A stretch of 20,338 bases of DNA from a virus. The notes beneath the pieces were generated by a model, which ran no database searches, had not been told where the DNA came from, and was given only the letters and a program-made list of their open reading frames with translations. This document shows positions 1 to 5,579 of this stretch, one piece after another. Positions within the stretch are counted from its first letter, which is position 1. Each line of letters opens with the position of its first letter. Made by a program: the position numbers and the translations under genes. The DNA lies in IMG/VR virus record IMGVR_UViG_3300030103_001451, positions 1-20,338 of that record; one strand, written 5' to 3'.

Positions 1-199
1 CGCAGACCAACGTTGGGTAGTCCGGGTGGAACGATCCGATGCCAACGCCGGTCGCTTGAATTGCTTGTAAGTCAGTTGTTAGTTGGTCATCAACACTGTC
101 AGCCTTCACAGCAAAGCGACGTTGCGTCGTTGTGGTTGGCCCTGCTGCATCAAACTGCAAGCCGCCAGTGTCACCGAGTTCTGTTGATGTCACGGTCAT
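1..199 (-). CDS. Partial tail protein directly after the tape measure (probable tail tip)
   Basis: The gene starts at ATG 199-197, overlapping the tape measure stop by four bases (ATGA), and runs off the left edge of the window after 66 codons. The visible part begins MTVTSTELGDTGG, continues with a Thr-rich stretch followed by QRRFAVKADS, and later shows GSFHPDYPTL. No stop is present in this frame. In siphophages the gene immediately downstream of the tape measure usually encodes a distal-tail or tail-tip component, so the role is inferred from position. The motif of a basic and aromatic strand followed by HPDYP is one I associate loosely with phage tail-tip proteins, but I cannot name a family. 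The reading frame and start are secure and the function is not. Confidence 0.7.
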   Translation of the reverse strand, partial: MTVTSTELGDTGGLQFDAAGPTTTTQRRFAVKADSVDDQLTTDLQAIQATGVGIGSFHPDYPTLVC

Positions 200-1695
200 G
201 TCAATACTCCAGCATCACCCGCACGGGCAATTCTATCCAAAAGATTCACGGCATCTTGCAGAAGATCAGTTTGCTTCGGTGCTTCCTGATCGGCTTTGTT
301 CTCTTCGGCTTTGCCTTTAGTAAGACCACTCAGGGCAAACTTAAACGCACCAATAGCAGTCTCGCCAGCGGTTGCCAATCGTGCCTTCTCGCGTTCGGCT
401 TTCTCTGCTTCGGCTTGTTCTTTGGCTGCGGCCTCTGCAATTTTCTTGGCGTCATCGGCTTGTTTTTGAGCAAGGCTGGCAGCCTGTTCTTTGCGCTTGC
501 GCAAGTTCTCAATGGCTCGCTGTTGTTCCTTGGCTTCAAACTCTTGCTTGACTCTGTCAATTGCGGCTTGCCGTTCTCGCTCCAACCGAGCCACATCGGC
601 TTCAGACTCTTCGCCTTGTTTGGCAAGTTCAACACGCTGGTCAAACAACTTATTGACACGCTCAACAGATTTCTCAAATGCGTTCTCAGCCTTGACCAGT
701 TCCAAGAAGTTCTGCAGTTCTTCTTTGCGTTTCTCGTCCGTCGCCTCAGCAATTTGCAGTTGCAGCCTTGCCAACTCAAGCCGCTCTTTCTGTGCTTCCT
801 CAGAAGCCAAAGCAGCCTGTGCAAGTTGTTCTTGCTTCTGCAATCTGGCATCCTCAAGCCTTTGTTGCTCTTGCTGAATACGCAAAGCCTCTGCTGCTTC
901 TTCTTTTGCCTTGGCTTGCTCAGCAGCAATCTTGGCTTCTTGCTCAGCACGTTCGGCGGCTTGAATTGTCAGATTACGAATCTGCTTGGCTTGTGCTTCG
1001 AGTTCAGCGGCTTGCCTTGAAGCCACACCGGCTCGGCCCTCAGTGACTGACGTACCTTCTTCTTGGGCAAACTTCTTGGCCTCATCCCGCAACTCTTGGG
1101 CTTGCTTCATTTGTGCTTTGAATGCAGCCTCTGCTTTGAGTTTATTTGCCTCAAGCGTATTGCCTTGCAACTCAGCGATTGCCGCTTGATTTGCAAGTGA
1201 TTGATCCATACCACTAACGGCAGCGGCGAACAACTGTTGCTCGCGTGCTAGCGATTCCATTGCCTCTTGCAATTCTTTGGTTTCATCAACGGCAAGGCCA
1301 AGACCAATGGCTAGCGACCGCCCGAAGTTGGCAAAGTTGTTGAGGATCGGCACCTTCTCAAGGAACGCAGCAGTACCCTTGTCGAGAGCATCCAGCCCAC
1401 CGTTTGATTCTTCGATTGCTTCGCTTGCTGCCGTGAATCCGTCAGCAATACCGCCAATCAGTTGAGCCGCTGCCGCAAAGCCAGCAATGACGCCAAGAGA
1501 CTCTGTCAACTTAGATTGAAAGTCTTTGACCTTGCCGCCAGCCTCAAAGAACCCCTTCTTGGTTTTCTCTGTGGTCTGCTCAATGGCCTTGTCGGCTTGT
1601 CCAACTTTCTGCTTTGCTTTGGTCAAGCCATCTTCAAGCGGCTTGATATTGGCGTCAACTTTGACAGTTAGAGAGCCAGCAGGAATGTCAGCCAC
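196..1695 (-). CDS. Tape measure protein
   Basis: This 499-aa protein probably sets tail length and passes with the DNA through the tail tube. The start is GTG at 1695, preceded by AGGTGA about five bases upstream. The N-terminus is a short beta-like segment (about residues 8-20). A Gly/Ala-rich hydrophobic patch lies near residues 68-85 (VIAGFAAAAQLIGGIADGF). From about residue 160 to 450 the protein is almost entirely charged Ala/Glu/Lys/Gln heptad-like coiled coil. It lies directly after the tail assembly chaperone genes and before the tail tip, the usual siphophage position. It is short for the family: at the commonly used 0.15 nm per residue it would predict a tail of roughly 75 nm. No peptidase or lytic transglycosylase domain is visible. 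The low-complexity coding creates a long spurious open frame on the opposite strand. Confidence 0.87.
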   Translation of the reverse strand: MADIPAGSLTVKVDANIKPLEDGLTKAKQKVGQADKAIEQTTEKTKKGFFEAGGKVKDFQSKLTESLGVIAGFAAAAQLIGGIADGFTAASEAIEESNGGLDALDKGTAAFLEKVPILNNFANFGRSLAIGLGLAVDETKELQEAMESLAREQQLFAAAVSGMDQSLANQAAIAELQGNTLEANKLKAEAAFKAQMKQAQELRDEAKKFAQEEGTSVTEGRAGVASRQAAELEAQAKQIRNLTIQAAERAEQEAKIAAEQAKAKEEAAEALRIQQEQQRLEDARLQKQEQLAQAALASEEAQKERLELARLQLQIAEATDEKRKEELQNFLELVKAENAFEKSVERVNKLFDQRVELAKQGEESEADVARLERERQAAIDRVKQEFEAKEQQRAIENLRKRKEQAASLAQKQADDAKKIAEAAAKEQAEAEKAEREKARLATAGETAIGAFKFALSGLTKGKAEENKADQEAPKQTDLLQDAVNLLDRIARAGDAGVLT

Positions 1696-1699
1696 GGTA

Positions 1700-1834
1700 T
1701 CACCTCAACTTGATGAACTCTTCGACTTGCCCAAGCAGTCCGTTCCACTCAGGCAATGTTAGTTCTATCGGCTCACCGACGCCGGGAAAGAAGTGGGCAA
1801 GCAATGCACGTTCGCGTGTCCAATCACGCTTCAC
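1700..1834 (-). CDS. Tail assembly chaperone extension ORF (G-T type, -1 frame)
   Basis: A short open frame fills the gap between the chaperone at 1852 and the tape measure at 1695. Read from GTG 1834 it gives 44 residues (VKRDWTRERALLAHFFPGVG, then a segment including LTLPEWNGLLGQ) and ends at TGA 1702-1700, five bases before the tape measure start. Relative to the chaperone it lies in the -1 frame, which stays open upstream to about 1879. It could therefore be fused to the chaperone by -1 ribosomal frameshifting, as in the lambda G/GT arrangement, or be translated on its own. I see no classical XXXYYYZ slippery heptamer in the 28-base window, and the GTG has only a weak ribosome binding site. 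The position and the compact hydrophobic/aromatic sequence support a real tail assembly factor. Confidence 0.6.
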   Translation of the reverse strand: MKRDWTRERALLAHFFPGVGEPIELTLPEWNGLLGQVEEFIKLR

Positions 1835-1851
1835 CCAACTCAAGCCCGGCG

Positions 1852-2286
1852 TCAGCCTTGATCGTCCGGCTTGATCTCCTCAAGATCCGGGTCAGTTGCT
1901 TCAGGCTGTTCGTTGCCTTCTGCGAACGGATTCCAAAGCCCGCACACTTCTGCCGACGCTGACGCAAGTTCACCAAGATCGCTGATTGCATCAAGCACAT
2001 CAGGTTGCTGCTTTGCACCCGTCAAGGCTGCACCAATGAACAGACGCGCACCAAGTTCGGTATACGCCTGCCGCTTGACTTCTGTGCCTTGGTCCCATGC
2101 TTGTCGCATCTCGGACACCTTCGCCACGGTCTGCTCGTTGTTCAGGCCCACGGCTTGGCAATCGCTGATCATCTCTTTGCGCCGCACCTCAAAGATGCGT
2201 TGCCCTACCTCATGGATCTGGCGAACCGTCAGGCGTGGCACAGTGAACTCTTGCCCGTCAAGTGTGATCGTGACTTCTTTGATCAT
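1852..2286 (-). CDS. Tail assembly chaperone (G-like)
   Basis: A 144-aa soluble protein starting with ATG at 2286, four bases overlapping the preceding gene. It opens with a beta-hairpin-like segment (MIKEVTITLDGQEFTVPRLT) followed by amphipathic helices containing QIHEVGQRIFEVRR. It ends in an acidic, proline-containing tail (residues about 120-144). This is the layout of siphophage chaperones that coat the tape measure before tube polymerisation. The position between the tail tube gene and the tape measure fits, and a -1-frame extension follows immediately. The function comes from synteny and general sequence style, since no catalytic motif is expected. The main alternative is an unrelated small tail protein in the same position. 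Confidence 0.7.
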   Translation of the reverse strand: MIKEVTITLDGQEFTVPRLTVRQIHEVGQRIFEVRRKEMISDCQAVGLNNEQTVAKVSEMRQAWDQGTEVKRQAYTELGARLFIGAALTGAKQQPDVLDAISDLGELASASAEVCGLWNPFAEGNEQPEATDPDLEEIKPDDQG

Positions 2287-2528
2287 GTCATTCCTCTCAA
2301 GTGTGGCGGCAGCGAGACTGTGGTTTCCGTCCAGTCCCGCCGCCGCTTGGTTTCAATACTGACCAGACGGTTGATGTCATTGGTCAAACGATAGAGCGAG
2401 ATGGCACAACGCTGTGCCTCCTCAAGTGTTTCAGCCGAGGAGCCGCACTTCCTCGTGATGATCTTGCCAGTCTTCAGCCCTCTGAACTGTACGACCGACA
2501 CCCAATCATCGGGCGACTTCTTTGCCAT
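2283..2528 (-). CDS. Small basic protein between tail tube and chaperone
   Basis: An 81-aa protein beginning MAKKSPDDWVSVVQF, with ATG at 2528, two bases after the tail tube stop, and its own end overlapping the chaperone start as ATGA. It is rich in Arg/Lys and Thr (a KRRRDW stretch lies near residue 62) and has alternating beta-like segments at both ends. I recognise no family. Its place inside the tail operon, with coupled start and stop codons, argues that it is real and involved in tail assembly or is a minor tail component. It has no signal peptide, membrane segment or cysteine-based motif: a single Cys lies near residue 28. Confidence 0.65.
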   Translation of the reverse strand: MAKKSPDDWVSVVQFRGLKTGKIITRKCGSSAETLEEAQRCAISLYRLTNDINRLVSIETKRRRDWTETTVSLPPHLRGMT

Positions 2529-2530
2529 GC

Positions 2531-2950
2531 TTAGGTTTCATCCCAAGTCAAGGTGATGTCACCAGTAGACTCGCCGTCAACACTGATCGAGGCATCACCG
2601 CCTTGCGTGCTGGTAGGTGACACGTTGCCAATGACAGCCTTGAACGACCACTGACTCAAAGCCTTGCTGGTCGATCCGGTTTGCAAAGTCACATCCTCAC
2701 CAACTTTGTTGAACGCCAAGATATCGGTTGAAGTTGGCATCGGCTCTGTTGTTGAGTCGTTGTCTTGCATGATGCCAGAAGCAGAGAATGTGCCGGACAT
2801 AAGGCCACCACGCTTCTGTGCAAACGCATCAGCAAACGAGGTGACATCAGAGACAACCTGCGAGAAGGTTGCTGACCAAGTGTTGAAGAGGATGTTGTGG
2901 CTCGCAACGGTGCATTGACCGTCTGACCCGGTGATACGGTTTGAAGGCAT
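2531..2950 (-). CDS. Major tail (tube) protein
   Basis: This 139-aa protein is the likely monomer of the tail tube. It begins MPSNRITGSDGQCTVA and is rich in Ser, Thr, Gly and Val, with alternating beta-type segments throughout. It includes the pattern WSATFSQVVSDVTSFADAFA followed by GTFSASGIM, which resembles the sandwich-fold tube proteins of siphophages: an N-terminal self-assembly strand, a tested property domain, and a C-terminal strand ending in ITLTWDET. It lies between the tail terminator gene and the chaperone, which is the standard position. Its length is at the short end for tube proteins, consistent with a single domain and no C-terminal Ig-like extension. A ribosome binding site AAAGGA lies upstream of the ATG. 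Confidence 0.72.
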   Translation of the reverse strand: MPSNRITGSDGQCTVASHNILFNTWSATFSQVVSDVTSFADAFAQKRGGLMSGTFSASGIMQDNDSTTEPMPTSTDILAFNKVGEDVTLQTGSTSKALSQWSFKAVIGNVSPTSTQGGDASISVDGESTGDITLTWDET

Positions 2951-2960
2951 ATTTGGTCCT

Positions 2961-3377
2961 TTAGGTGACGGCCCCAGTGCGAAGCCTGAATTCAGTGATG
3001 ACTCTTAGGTACTCGCCCTCCACTGAGCGGATACCGTCGTTGGTACATTCGATTTTAGCACGACCGTGGTTGTCAATCGTTGGCGTGCCGTTCTGCATTA
3101 GGTCGAACAGTTTGGTTTGGAGTGCGCCCAAGGCTGCCATACCGTCTTGCTTTCTGTTGTAGATATCGACTTGAAACAGATAGTCCTTGATAGTGCTGCC
3201 GTTGAAGGTCTGCTCAAACGGTGCGCTGATCAACTGGAAAATGCACAACGGCACGGCTTCCATGCTTGGTGCTTCTTGCTCGTAGATCCGGCCACCGACT
3301 GCGACGAAGAACCCGTTCACGTTGAGTTGCTGGCTTATCAGTTGCGTGTAGAACGCTTTCACAACGTCTTGGCTCAT
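2961..3377 (-). CDS. Tail terminator / tail completion protein (DUF3168-like)
   Basis: A 138-aa protein starting MSQDVVKAFYTQLISQQ, whose ATG overlaps the upstream stop (ATGA at 3374-3377). It has an N-terminal helix, then mixed strands and helices with the pattern PLCIFQLISAPF followed by KDYLFQVDIYNRKQDGMAAL and a final strand pair (GEYLRVITEFRLRTGAV). This order (short helix, 'P' strand, 'F-x-V-D-I-Y' strand, helix, closing beta-hairpin) is the pattern of the DUF3168/lambda gpU-like proteins that cap the tail tube at the head-proximal end. The position between the HK97 gp10-like protein and the tail tube matches. The assignment is from pattern and synteny only. Confidence 0.72.
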   Translation of the reverse strand: MSQDVVKAFYTQLISQQLNVNGFFVAVGGRIYEQEAPSMEAVPLCIFQLISAPFEQTFNGSTIKDYLFQVDIYNRKQDGMAALGALQTKLFDLMQNGTPTIDNHGRAKIECTNDGIRSVEGEYLRVITEFRLRTGAVT

Positions 3378-3808
3378 GCCCGCCCACCTTTCGCGGCTAA
3401 CTTCGCAAACGTCCGCTTGGCTTCTGCCGTTGCAGCCTTCTGCATTTTCTTCTTAGATCGGTCGAGGGCTGGACGCATGTACGGCCGAGCGGCCTGAAAT
3501 ACGGTGCGGCCTTTGCCATCTGTGCCAGCAAATCCATACTCCAACCGGCGGGCGTAGACTAATTTCGTGCCAACGCGAATCGAAGGCTTCGGTCCAAAGT
3601 TCTTGCTGTCGTCGATCTGGATGCTACGACCAAGCGTGCCAGTCTGCTTGTGCGGTGGGTTTGGCGGTCGTGATGGCGCGCCCGGTCCACCTTGGTTCAG
3701 GTCAACTTTGATTTGACGTTGAAGCACGACAGCCGCAGCAGACAAGGCATCCTTCGCCATTGCCTCTGCAATTCTCTTGCCAAGCATGATGTCGAATTCA
3801 TGGCTCAT
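3374..3808 (-). CDS. HK97 gp10-like head-tail/tail completion protein
   Basis: A 144-aa, strongly basic protein beginning MSHEFDIMLGKRIAEAM. It has a long N-terminal amphipathic helix and then a Pro/Gly-rich loop (around residues 38-55, GGPGAPSRPPNPPHKQTG). It continues with GTLGRSIQI, a KLVYARRLEYGF segment, RPYMRPALDRSKKK and a basic C-terminal helix. The series 'P-H-xx-TG-L-xxSI', 'YA-xx-EYG' and 'A-RP-F/Y-xRPAL' is the hallmark of the HK97 gp10 family. Members of that family sit at the head-tail interface and are needed for tail completion. It lies in an unbroken chain of ATGA-coupled genes between head closure and tail terminator. This is one of the clearer connector assignments in the window. 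Confidence 0.82.
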   Translation of the reverse strand: MSHEFDIMLGKRIAEAMAKDALSAAAVVLQRQIKVDLNQGGPGAPSRPPNPPHKQTGTLGRSIQIDDSKNFGPKPSIRVGTKLVYARRLEYGFAGTDGKGRTVFQAARPYMRPALDRSKKKMQKAATAEAKRTFAKLAAKGGRA

Positions 3809-4179
3809 GCTACCGCCGTCGAGTCCTCTGTACAGTCAACCACAACGTGAGCCAGCGATGCAGCACCAGCAAACATGCCGGGCTTGATCACGCCGACCAC
3901 TTCCAAGAACCGCACGCTGCTGTCTGCCGGATCTGTGAACTTCAGCCGGTTGGTTGGTGCGATGGTCACGCCTGCATCGAAGTACACGCGGTGCGTGATC
4001 ACCAGTTCGTCACGGCCTGCTTGCAGTGGCTCCGACGCACCGGCTGGCTGAATGAACCCGGTGACGGTTGAGCCGTTCGAGTACGTCAGCGTTGGGAAGC
4101 CTGACGCATCGTTTGCGGTTGCGGCGGTCTGGATGGTGATTGACACGCCATGCTTGGTAATGAGTTCCGTGACGCTCAT
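3805..4179 (-). CDS. Head closure / head-tail adaptor protein
   Basis: A 124-aa protein beginning MSVTELITKHGVSITI, coupled to its neighbours by ATGA overlaps on both sides. The sequence is nearly all beta. It has an N-terminal strand that aligns with the 'G-x-x-V-T-I' opening of head-tail joining proteins, a glycine-containing loop with TVTGFIQPAG, then ITHRVYFDAGVTIAPTNRLKF and FLEVVGVIKPG. The pattern 'thrvyF-x-xxv-xi-xxxDrL' is typical of the SPP1 gp16/HK97 gp7-type closure proteins that seal the portal-connector channel. Its position after the connector and before the gp10-like gene supports the assignment. Function is inferred from pattern and synteny. Confidence 0.7.
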   Translation of the reverse strand: MSVTELITKHGVSITIQTAATANDASGFPTLTYSNGSTVTGFIQPAGASEPLQAGRDELVITHRVYFDAGVTIAPTNRLKFTDPADSSVRFLEVVGVIKPGMFAGAASLAHVVVDCTEDSTAVA

Positions 4180-5063
4180 GACTTCCTATCAATGAACTGA
4201 GCGAGCAATTCCCGAATGCGCTCCGATGAGCGGATCGGGTCGGCTGCACGGGTGTACGAGTATGAGCCGATTGACTCAGATTGCATGGTCGGGTTCTCAC
4301 CCTTGTTGCTGTATGCAAATTGCACCAACTCAATGCAGGCTTGTGCAAGATCAGCAGGTATCTCGCTCAGGCCGTCAAAGCCTGCGTCATACTCGACAAG
4401 GATGCCACCGAAGGTGTGAGGCATTGGCAGCCCTGCGTCAGTGGCTTTGCCAAAGAACAGCATGTCGGCTGAATCCACGAACTCAAGCGTGGCACGATCA
4501 TCATGCACGCGGTAGGGGATATCGTCGCGGTCAGGGAACTCAATCTGTGCAGTTGAGAGCATGACGTTCACGCCGCCTTGGCGGAACAGGTCAATGCTCA
4601 AGCAGTTGGTTGACAGGGTTGCATCGAAGCCAGACACAGCATTGATGGCATCGACCAGACCAGAAGCGGTGTCGTTGTTGCTCGACGCGAAGACCAAGTT
4701 GCTTGAAGTCTTCGTGCCGTCGGATTGGTGACGGGTCAGAATCAAGCGGTCGCTGCGAACCTCAACAACTGAGCGCAGATCGCTGGCGGTGTCGCTGCTG
4801 ACACTGAACGCGATCTTGTTGCCGATGGCTACGCGGCTGATTCCAATGACGGGGTAGTTGCGAAGTCGCAGCCGTCGCTGCCCGGAGCCGTTGTACGACT
4901 CACGGTAAGACTGCTTTCTGAAGTTGCGGTCACAATACCGCTCGATGCGGCTTGACTCTGCGTTGATCAGGCGTTCGATCAGGGCATCATCACCGGATGT
5001 GCCAACCCCCATGTACGCCTTTGCATCGGCCAAAGATACGAGTGCGTTGTCAGCCAGAGCCAT
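4176..5063 (-). CDS. Head-tail connector protein (gp6-like adaptor)
   Basis: A 295-aa protein with ATG at 5063 and a good ribosome binding site (TAGGAG, seven bases upstream). Residues 1-50 form the helical opening seen in phage connectors: LVSLADAKAYMG, then DDALIERLINAESSRIERYCDR and FRKQSYRESYNG. A long insert of beta-type sequence occupies about residues 70-200. The C-terminal part carries IPADLAQACIELVQFAYSN and an Arg-rich final helix. The two helical ends match the HK97 gp6/SPP1 gp15 adaptor that docks on the portal. At 295 aa it is much longer than the roughly 100-aa minimal adaptor, so the central beta insert is an elaboration that may decorate the neck. It ends overlapping the head closure gene. 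Confidence 0.72.
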   Translation of the reverse strand: MALADNALVSLADAKAYMGVGTSGDDALIERLINAESSRIERYCDRNFRKQSYRESYNGSGQRRLRLRNYPVIGISRVAIGNKIAFSVSSDTASDLRSVVEVRSDRLILTRHQSDGTKTSSNLVFASSNNDTASGLVDAINAVSGFDATLSTNCLSIDLFRQGGVNVMLSTAQIEFPDRDDIPYRVHDDRATLEFVDSADMLFFGKATDAGLPMPHTFGGILVEYDAGFDGLSEIPADLAQACIELVQFAYSNKGENPTMQSESIGSYSYTRAADPIRSSERIRELLAQFIDRKS

Positions 5064-5087
5064 CAGCAGTCTCCTATTCCCCCCTCA

Positions 5088-5116
5088 GCCCGGCAGCCAC
5101 GAATGGACTGCCGGGC
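5088..5116 (-). other. Perfect 9-bp inverted repeat between head and neck genes
   Basis: GCCCGGCAG (5088-5096) is the exact reverse complement of CTGCCGGGC (5108-5116), with an 11-base loop. In the minus-strand transcript it lies in the 84-base gap between the probable decoration gene (stop at 5148) and the connector gene (start at 5063). The sequence that follows on that strand is G-rich with no run of U, so it does not look like a simple intrinsic terminator. It may be an attenuator, an RNA-stability element or a pause site that lowers expression of neck and tail genes relative to capsid genes. Confidence 0.55.
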
Positions 5117-5147
5117 CTTTGAGAGGAAGGTCACGGGTTGTGAATGA

Positions 5148-5561
5148 TCAGATGATCACGCGGCCTTGCCAGTCGGCAGAAGCAGCGGTGATTGGTCGCT
5201 GATCGTTGAGAGTAAACGCTGCAACGTAGTTGGCGGATGAGGCAGGGCCGTCAAAGCCAACGGTGATGAAGCGTTTGCGGCCTCTAAGATCGACGAAATA
5301 CAAGGCGCATCCATCGTCAGCAGCAACAGCACTTGGTGAAGTGACGGTGCTGGACAAGTCAGTGCCAGAGATTTCTGCTTGACCTGATCCCGAAGCATCA
5401 GATTCCAGCAACCGAAGTTCTGCCATCGCGCCGTTTGATCCACCAGAGGTGAAGAACTGAACGACAAGATAGTCAGCGTTGAGGCAATCAATCTCTTTGT
5501 CTTGGGCTGAAGCGTCGGACTCAGAGAAGTGTTTGAAAGTAATGTCTTGAAGAGCGATCAT
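5148..5561 (-). CDS. Probable head decoration or minor head protein
   Basis: A 137-aa protein beginning MIALQDITFKHFSESD, starting 19 bases after the capsid stop with a GAAAGG ribosome binding site. It is acidic to neutral, Ala/Ser-rich and beta-type. It includes YLVVQFFTSGG, MAELRLLESD and then CALYFVDLRGRKRFITVGF, ending with QGRVII. The 'DLRGRKRFITV' strand is a pattern I associate with small proteins encoded right after the capsid gene in marine and other siphophages, several of which are capsid decorations. No catalytic motif, signal peptide or membrane segment is seen. The position directly after the capsid gene and before the connector supports a head role. The exact function is not established here. 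Confidence 0.62.
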   Translation of the reverse strand: MIALQDITFKHFSESDASAQDKEIDCLNADYLVVQFFTSGGSNGAMAELRLLESDASGSGQAEISGTDLSSTVTSPSAVAADDGCALYFVDLRGRKRFITVGFDGPASSANYVAAFTLNDQRPITAASADWQGRVII

Positions 5562-5579
5562 TTGGTATCAGCCTTTCAA

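Noticed and set aside
330-950. A 206-residue minus-strand frame inside the tape measure
   Set aside because: It is a shifted reading of the same repetitive Ala/Glu/Lys codons, giving an improbable Lys/Arg/Leu-rich product.
13-1020. A 335-residue open frame on the plus strand, the longest on that strand
   Set aside because: It is the antisense of the coiled-coil tape measure. Its composition (Leu, Phe, Cys and Ser-rich) is the expected complement of Glu/Lys/Ala codons, and it has no ribosome binding site or neighbours on that strand.
1852-1879. A classical XXXYYYZ slippery site for the tail chaperone frameshift
   Set aside because: No heptamer of that form is present in the region where both frames are open, so I do not annotate a slip site.
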